Positions 57,189 to 64,000 of a stretch of DNA of 64,000 bases are shown piece after piece (positions within the stretch are counted from its first letter, which is position 1; each line of letters starts with the position of its first letter). The translations under genes were made by a program, and so were the position numbers. Source of the stretch: Vitrella brassicaformis (taxonomy: Eukaryota; Sar; Vitrellaceae); contig CDMY01000247.1 of NCBI GenBank assembly GCA_001179505.1, forward strand, positions 3,958 to 67,957, given 5' to 3'. A model generated the notes under the pieces. The model saw only the letters and a program-made list of their open reading frames with translations. It searched no databases and was not told the DNA's origin.

Positions 57189-60100
57189 ATGCTGGGCTTC
57201 TTGCACGGCCAGCGCACTCCCCGGCTGCAGGGCCAGGAGGGCTGCAATGGGAGAGACGGCCACAGCCGCCCCAGTGTTGCTGAGGAGGTGTGCTACATCC
57301 AGCTGCCGCGAGTCGACGAGGGCGACGCTGCCGCACAGCAGGCCATCCACCACACACAGACGGGCCATCCCAAGGTCACCTTGCAATGCTCCTAGTGCAT
57401 CTCTGCGTGTGTGGCCATCGGCCTCTGATGTCTGTGTCCCTCCCTCCCTCAAGGCATTGCAGATGTCAGCGGCGGCCTCGAGTGACCAGGTCCCTCTGCT
57501 GCAGGACGATGAGCACGGGCTGATGGAGCCCCAGCTGCCGGACGTCACCGATGACATCACCAAGGCACCGAGACGCCTTGAGCAGGTCTGTGGCTGTGAT
57601 GCGGACAGCGGCACGGTCACACACTCTGAGAGGTCTCTTGGACGTCTGTGTGTGTCATCTGCAGGTGCCCCTGGTGGGTGCCCCAGCTGCCGACGATTTT
57701 TATAATTGGATACCGACGTACGGCCTGAGAGACAGCATCAAGGAGGCCATCGATGAAGAGGATGCGGAGGGTCTGCGGAAGGCCCTCGCCGGTCTGTCGC
57801 CTGAGCAAACCGAGAAAGCACTGACGACCAGAGAGTGGTTCCCTTGGGGATCTGCCATCCACTATGCCGCAAGTACGCCTCTTCGCACCACTACACACAC
57901 ATGATGCGGCTACATGGCCTGTGTGTGCTTCTCAGACAAGTGCTCGGATGTGGCTGTGTTTGAGGTGCTGCTGGACAACCGACGCCACCTGCTCAACCTG
58001 AAACGGGTATCGTGCTCGTCAGTTACATTCATTCTGCCCATTCGCCGACCGGTGTCTTCGCTGCAATCTTCATGCTGTGTCTGTAGGGTGGCTGGACGCC
58101 TCTTCATTTGGCAGCAGTCTTCGGGTCAGCTGATGTTGTGGAGAAGTTTGTCGAGTGGGGCGGCAAGGAGCTGCTGGAGGCTAAACACAACGTATGGACG
58201 AGGGAATGTCGAGTGATGGATTGGACAGCTTGTGTGTCTTGGTCGTGCTATGATTCAGGATGGAAAGACGCCTCTTCATGAGGCAGCAAGTCAGTCACCC
58301 CTGCAAATGACAACCACACGAGTGCATGAGTCTTCGAGGTGTCTCTCTTCGCTCTCCTGCAGGGTTTGGCCGTGCTGATGTGGCGGCGGTGATGTTGAAG
58401 ATCAACCCGCAGCTGTTGAAGATCAAAGACAACGTAGGCTGCACTGCACCGATCGAGCTCTGTGTCGATGTTGTCGCTTGTCGTGACTCTGACAGAGGGG
58501 AAAGACGTCTCTAGATAATGCCCTTCACAAAGCGTCAGTCGTCGTAGAGATCCTTGCTGTGGCTGGAGACATGGTCATGGAGCTGCTCGAACGAGGCGTG
58601 AAAGTGGAAGATGTGTCGGCCGAGGATCTTAAGAAGGTGGTGCCCTTGGCGAAGCGAATTTTGAAGGACAAATCTGAGTCGCTGGGCCTCGACAGCCTTC
58701 GCTGCTGTGCCGTCTTTCGCAAAGTGATGAAGTCACGACCGAAGGACTCCGTCACAGATGACCTTGAGAGGACTTCCAACCGGCAGGAGGTCAATTGACA
58801 GACACACAGAGCACAGCAGTCTTCACTGCTGCATTGATTGTCAAATTGGTTCAGGCGCTCACAGCCAATTTCTGCAGCGATACAACAGAAGAAAACTTCC
58901 AACAGTCACTTGCAGGCAAAGAGAGAGAATGGTTTGCGGCGCTCGAGTCGGCAGAGCCCCTTTCTGTCGTCACCCAAGGTAAGCCGCACAAGCGATCTCC
59001 TCGTTTCTCTGTCGGTCCGCTCATGCCTCCTCCGTCTCCCTGCCAATGATTGCGAAAGCCAACTGCACACCTCTCGTCACAGAGCATTGGAAGGAAGGCT
59101 ACGAAGTGTCGAGCATCCAGCTGTCACCCCGAGATGTCTTCATCAGCCGGTGCTGTCAATGCTGCTGATGTGAGACTGCAGCCATGGACAAGGATACAGG
59201 CAGAGAGAAGCATCTCTATCTGTCTGTGTGATATCAGGGTGGCCTTTGTGCTGCTGCACATCGAGTCTATCAAGGGAGACAGCGGCATGATGATGCCGTT
59301 GGAGTGGCCGGCGGTGTGGCTGTGGGGCTCAGTGCTGACCGGCAGCGGCTTTGTCCTCCTGGAAATCTTCCAAGTATGCCTCACTGATCGACAACAATAT
59401 GTCTCGTCCTCTGTGTGTGCAGTTCATCCGGCTGAAGGCAGCGTACTGGGCCGACTCATGGTACGCCTCAGGCTTCGTGCTGGCGGCTCCATTTGTGTGT
59501 TGTCGGTGTGTGCCGATGAAGGAACTGGGTGGATGCTGGAAGTTCGCTGGCCATGATCGCCTTCATAGCCATTCACTTCGCTGGCTGGTCGGAGGAGGCG
59601 GAGGTCAGCTCAGGGATCGTCATAGCGCTCCTCTTTGCGCTGCGCCTCCTCCAAACGGCCAGCCTGCACCCAGCCGTGGGACCTCTCATACTGTCAGGGA
59701 GAGAGACACAGACACAGAGAGAGAGAGAAAGGTGTCTGATGGTGTGTGTGATGGGGGTGTTTGTGTCAGTGCGGTTGTGAGAATGTTTTCGGACATCAGC
59801 ATGTTTCTGTGTCTGTACGTCTACATCCTGCTGGTCTTCGCGGTCGTCTTCACCCTCCTCTCGTCCGACGAAGACCACCAGTACTTCGGCTCCTTCGCCA
59901 AAGCCACGCTCACGCTGTACTCGATGACACCGACACACACAGAGAGAGAGCGCCAGTCGTCATGTGCTGTTGGTTGGCTGCATTCCATCAGTTTCTACGG
60001 TGGTCTTGGCGACTTCAATGAGGCGCTGACCAACGCCATCGAGAGCCACGACACGCTGGGGACCGTCCTGCTGTTCACATACGTCATCTTCTCCTCCATA

Positions 60101-61420
60101 ATACTCGTACGTGAGAGTCAACACCACTCACTTCCCCCGATGGACGAGCCACACACACAATGACTCCCTTTGTTGTTGTCTCTCTTTCTCTGCCCGTCTG
60201 TATCGATAGCTCAACCTGCTCATCGCCATCATGGTAAGACAGGCACGAGACACACACAAGGGACATGAGCGTGCCAACAGTTGAGCGATGCTCTTGTATG
60301 TGTCTCTCTCTATGTCAGGCGTCGACGTATGCGGCCATCGAGGAGACACAAACTGCGCAATACCAGTAAGGAGAGACAACAAAGCGAGACAGACAGACAC
60401 ATAAGGCTCTCTCTCTCTCCGTGAATGGCTGCAGGTTGCTGCGCCTTCGCGTGTTGAATGAGTACCTCACAATGCCGCACCACGAGCGGCTGCCGCCGCC
60501 ATTCGATCTCATCGGTCGGTGCGACCGACAAGAGACATCAGCTGCACCCACCGCATGTGAGCATCTGTGTGTGTGCAGCTGTGGTCGTGTCGGAGCCCCT
60601 GCGCTATGTCGCCTCCCTCATCAGCGGACGGCAGTCGGCACTCTGCCGCATTGCCTTCTGGTCGATGAAGGCCCTCTACTACACCATCGACGCGCTCCTG
60701 TTTGCCGTCGCCTTCACTCCAATAGCCATCTACCGTCAGCTGGGGAAGCTTCAACGGTGCATACGGGAGGGAAAGTACTGGCAGGTACTTTGCGTACCCC
60801 TTATCATCCTCTTCGCGCCACTTTTTCTCCTCATGGTCTATGCTCAAGCAAAGGTCCAAGTAACGGTCCGGCAATAGACTCTCTCCAATTTCTTCCCTTT
60901 GGAATTTATATGTTTGTTGCCAAAGCCATATCGGGGGGACACCGAGGAGGAGAAAGCAAGACGAGGCGTTGTGCACAGGAATCATTCAAAGACAGCATCG
61001 ACAAGTGGATGGAGGCCGCGGATCATCACGACTCAAACTTCCCTGACGTCATGGCAGGTGAGACGAACCTGTCACACACAATCAGACAGGTTTTTTTTCT
61101 TTTTTTTATATGCTCTGCAGCCCTCAAGCACAACCAGTCGTCTCAATGTGAGGTGCTAGCAGGTGACAATGACAGTAAACAAGACAGGCAGGCAGCCAGG
61201 TGAGCATGAACTTTGCCTCTTTCGATGTACTGCAGCTCTCACGCACTTCAAAAAATACATCGAAGACGAGATTCACTCTTCTCAAGCCGAGATGCTGTCA
61301 AGTAAGAGAAGGTTTTTTAACGCAAACTCTTCAACGGAATGTTGTCTGGGTTTGCTTTGCCTCTCAGTGTTGAAAAGAATGGATGAACGGCTGACGAAAA
61401 TGGAAACCAAGATGGGATAG
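57189..61420 (+). CDS. ankyrin-repeat TRP-like cation channel, copy 3
   Basis: 5' exon MLGFLHGQRTPRLQ...YIQLPRVDEGDA, then MSAAASSDQVPLL, VPLVGAPAADDF, ankyrin units (GWTPLHLAAVFGSADVVEKF, DGKTPLHEAAS, RGKTSLDNALHK), linker DKSESLGLDSLRCCAVF, six membrane segments, pore YGGLGDFNEAL, S6 VLNLLIAIM and TAQYQLLRLRVLNEYL. After the last membrane-proximal exon (VYAQAK), the tail exon from about 60,930 changes frame: it begins YRGDTEEEKARRG, but the conserved ESFKDSIDKWMEAADHHD is in another frame. The final coiled coil (MDERLTKMETKMG, TAG at 61420) is present. So the cytoplasmic tail is probably damaged, while the channel core is intact. Confidence 0.8.
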
Positions 61421-61788
61421 CTACGAATGGCCGAAAGAAATCAAATGCAGTTCGACCCATGTGTGTGATTTCAACTTCAACACATATCCCGTTTGAATTT
61501 GAAAATCATCCAGATGAGTCTTTGCGAGCGGGTTGTGACAAGCGTGGGTCAGGATTGCACCGAGGGTCGAATCTTCTACGCCAACCGATGTCACAAAATA
61601 AGCGACATTCCAAGCATGCACATCACAGAGCCTGTTGGACAGACATCCACTCGCTTTCGACATGAGTCCTGCTGTCAATGTCTCTTCAATTTGGCAATAA
61701 AATCCCGCAGACATCGCAGAGAGGTTTTCCTAAATTGACACAGCCGAGAATATGCATGGTCCGCCCTCTCCTTCCTTCGCACGAGCGC
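61421..61788. other. AT-richer intergenic region
   Basis: Base composition is noticeably richer in A and T than nearby. Short frames exist on both strands but none has splice or family support. Confidence 0.5.
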
Positions 61789-63463
61789 TTACATGTCCGG
61801 TTTCTGTAGCAGTATGTCTTTGGCGAGCGGCTCAAGGGCGAGAAAAGCGGCCTTCCTTCCCGTACCACCCTCCCTGCGCAAGGGTTTGAGATGCATCGAA
61901 TACGCACCTTTACATGTGTCAGCTTACTTGGTGAAGGACTCCTTCCATCTGGCTTGGAACTCCTCACTCGCACACAGGAGGGACACAGCCTCGAGAGCAA
62001 GAGCCTATATGCAAGCCAGACCAAGAGCACACGCGTCACAATACAGACGGATCATATGAATCTTACACGCATTTCACTGGGGTATGTAGCACAGTTCGCC
62101 ACGATATGGTTGGGCACGAGCTCCAGCAAACCACAGTCGCACAGCACACTCACAACCTGACGAACAAGCAAGAGATGGCGCTAGTCTCATTTGTCTATCC
62201 CTTTACGACATGTCTTGTCTCACCTCTGCCTCGTTGAGCTTCTCTATGTGCTGGGCCACGGAATGGAAATACGCCAGCACAACTGTCTCCTGCAACCTCA
62301 GTGGTCGCTGTGTCCCATTCTGGCCCTCAATGTCCCACGCTTTGATCTTCAGGCCAGATCCTCTCCTCTCATCGGAACCCCGTCTGTGGCCGTCGAGCTT
62401 CAGCTCAGACGAGCTGCCCTTCGTCGAAACAAACTGCACAGGTTTCCCGCTCAGAGATGCACTGCTGCTGGTGGAGCTGTCTTCTCGAAATCGCTGGGGT
62501 TCTGGATCGGCCGAGGCGTCACAGTCCTGAGGAACAAGTGAAGTGAAGATATTCACTTGTCTGTTTCTTGCTATTGTAGTATACCAGTGGCCTCTTATTT
62601 GCATTCCTAAGGACGAGTTCTATGTGTCTCGCGATGAGGGGGACATCAGTCAGCTGAAGTGTCTCGACATGAGTGAAGCCTGGACACACAGGAGAGGCAG
62701 GACCACTCTGTAAGGATCCCTTGATGTCAGCCGTGCTTACCTTGCCTGAGAAGAAGACCCAACGCCTCTTCAAAAGCAGCCATGCGGGACAAAACAGTCG
62801 ACTGATGTGGTCCATAGATAACACTCCACCCACAAGCCAACATATCGGGACCGTCTCTCGTACCTTTGGCATGCCCTCCTTGTCGCATGCCCTGTCTATG
62901 TGCCTGTCCATCTCGTCAGGTCTGTTCTGCAGCTGCTTGAACTCGTGAAGCAGACGCAGACACAAATTCACCTGCAGAGATGGCAGCGCAACAGAAATCG
63001 ATGCTGTCTCCTGCCGGCGTGAAGATATTTCGGTCGACCTTTGCCTCCTCCACCATGATTCGTATAACATCTTCCCTGATGTCCTGATCCCATAACGTGC
63101 CCTCGCTCGCACGACCTGACAAAACAAGCAAACGCAGATCAGTCAGACACCGCAAAGGGAGCGTGAATCGTCCTCACCGACGGCGCGACTGCCATTTTCC
63201 GCTTCCTTCATGGTCTCCACGTGGGGCATCAGGCTTTCAAGCGAGGCCAAGCGGTAGAGGTGCTCAATGTTGTCCACCAGATGGAACCATTCATGCGTCA
63301 TGATGGGCACCCTTTGTATCTGCCGAGTGCATCTCCTGGCAGCATCGAGCCTCACTTGATTTGGGTCCTTGCCGTCCGGTCCACCCTTGCCTGCGCTGTA
63401 GGTCAGGATCCTTGGTCGGCCTTTTGACCCGCCCTCGGGGAGGGAGCCTCGCCTGAACATCAT
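61789..63463 (-). CDS. unrecognised helical protein, nine exons
   Basis: Exons 63463-63178, 63115-63039, 62971-62864, 62801-62741, 62679-62585, 62526-62224, 62156-62067, 62004-61928 and 61873-61789 join in phase to 393 residues. Start is MMFRRGSLPEGG; stop is TAA, the only clear TAA stop seen in the window. Helical repeats (MTHEWFHLVDNIEHLYRLAS, LCLRLLHEFKQLQNRPDEM, LSRMAAFEEALGLLLRQ, VVSVLCDCGLLELVPNHIVA) suggest an alpha-solenoid. A Ser-rich loop precedes KIKAWDIEGQNGTQRP. Family not recognised. Confidence 0.75.
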
Positions 63464-63672
63464 GCGATGCGGGCTGTCTTGGGGGGCGTCTAAGAGACGA
63501 CAAACAACCGGATGGCAGACCAGGGCCAAAAGGGAAAGCCGCTGAAAGGGACCAAGACTCCTAGGGCTCTCAAAATGCAGGGTGCGTGCGACAGCGCTTT
63601 TGCTTTGTGTTACACGGCGCTTCAACTCGGGGTGTTGCAGTGACGCGTTGATCTCTTCGCATTTGCCACGCC
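63464..63672. promoter_or_regulatory. 209-bp gap between divergent starts
   Basis: Start codons at 63463 (minus) and 63673 (plus). Position suggests a shared promoter; no motif named. Confidence 0.3.
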
Positions 63673-64000
63673 ATGTCGTGCTGGGATGACAGCATCGACA
63701 TTCAGCGTCTTGGGCTGCAGAATCAAGACGTCAAAAAGAAAGAAGGTGAGTGCACATCTGTGTCAAATGGACGAGGGCTGGTGCCACGTCATGGTGCCAC
63801 GTGGCTGCGCGTCTTTCAGCGATTGGCAACCCGGCTGTGGACACCTTTGTCAATTCCAAAGTGAGCAAAGACCCCCGCACTGATGGATCTTCTGAGTTTG
63901 GGTCTGTGCCGTGCCTACAGGGGCTGACCATCCAAACATACCACTATGAGGCCGCAAACCCCAAGGGAATCGTTCTGTGTAAGCGCGATGGAGAACGCGC
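63673..64000 (+). CDS. alpha/beta hydrolase (lysophospholipase-like), 5' part only
   Basis: Exons 63673-63745 and 63820-63978 join in phase (KEAIGNPAVDTFVNSK). The segment LTIQTYHYEAANPKGIVL matches the first strands of alveolate monoacylglycerol lipase/lysophospholipase proteins, which continue with an HG oxyanion motif and a GxSxG serine. A GTAAGC donor at 63979 begins an intron that leaves the window, so the catalytic part cannot be seen. Confidence 0.65.

Noticed and set aside
58441-58520. TAG in channel copy 3 near 58,512
   Set aside because: Only in the wrong frame; the acceptor at AG before GGGAAAG gives RGKTSLDNAL with no stop.
1-64000. rRNA, tRNA and transposase or reverse transcriptase genes
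   Set aside because: No rRNA core sequences, tRNA cloverleaf, or transposase/RT motifs were recognised on either strand by eye; a covariance-model scan would be needed to exclude tRNAs.

Overview
ORGANISM. The window is nuclear DNA of a gene-dense, GC-rich unicellular eukaryote. Most genes are split into many short exons with GT(G/A)AG donors and TG-rich acceptors ending in CAG. Several genes point to an alveolate: a two-repeat AP2-type DNA-binding protein, a nuclear enzyme that starts with a signal-plus-transit leader carrying a phenylalanine motif (as on proteins sent to a secondary plastid), and ankyrin TRP-like channels. A chromerid, most likely Vitrella brassicaformis, fits best. That is inference; no rRNA or tRNA gene was seen to confirm it. 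LAYOUT. 0-9 kb: a 67-bp tandem repeat, an unrecognised protein gene (446-3047) with a one-base frame problem, two small unrecognised genes, and a repeat-rich stretch holding pieces that recur near 53-54 kb. 9-14 kb: a divergent pair, an unrecognised coiled-coil protein (minus) and an importin-alpha-like protein (plus), each with one in-frame stop. 14.5-19.7 kb: ankyrin/TRP channel copy 1 and a small cupin. 19.7-28.6 kb: a saccharopine-dehydrogenase-like enzyme with plastid-type leader, a small membrane protein, an interrupted unknown gene, a sigma-like glutathione S-transferase, and a paralogue of the 9-kb gene. 28.8-36.7 kb: kinase-like exons mixed with tandem repeats, a pseudokinase, a RING-like segment and Q-rich coiled coils; gene boundaries are uncertain here. 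37-49 kb: a TMEM8/DUF3522-like membrane protein, an unknown, peptidyl-tRNA hydrolase, a large disordered protein, the AP2 protein and another unknown. 49.4-61.4 kb: channel copies 2 (minus) and 3 (plus) head to head around an FKBP-TPR gene. 61.8-64 kb: an unknown helical protein and the first exons of an alpha/beta hydrolase cut by the window end. HOW IT FITS TOGETHER. There are no operons. Neighbouring genes often diverge from gaps of about 115-320 bp. The main themes are local duplication (three channels, one paralogous pair, dispersed gene fragments) and a repeated anomaly: six genes carry a single in-frame UAG or UGA inside an otherwise open, splice-phase-consistent frame. In the two cases where the lost residue can be judged it is tryptophan.
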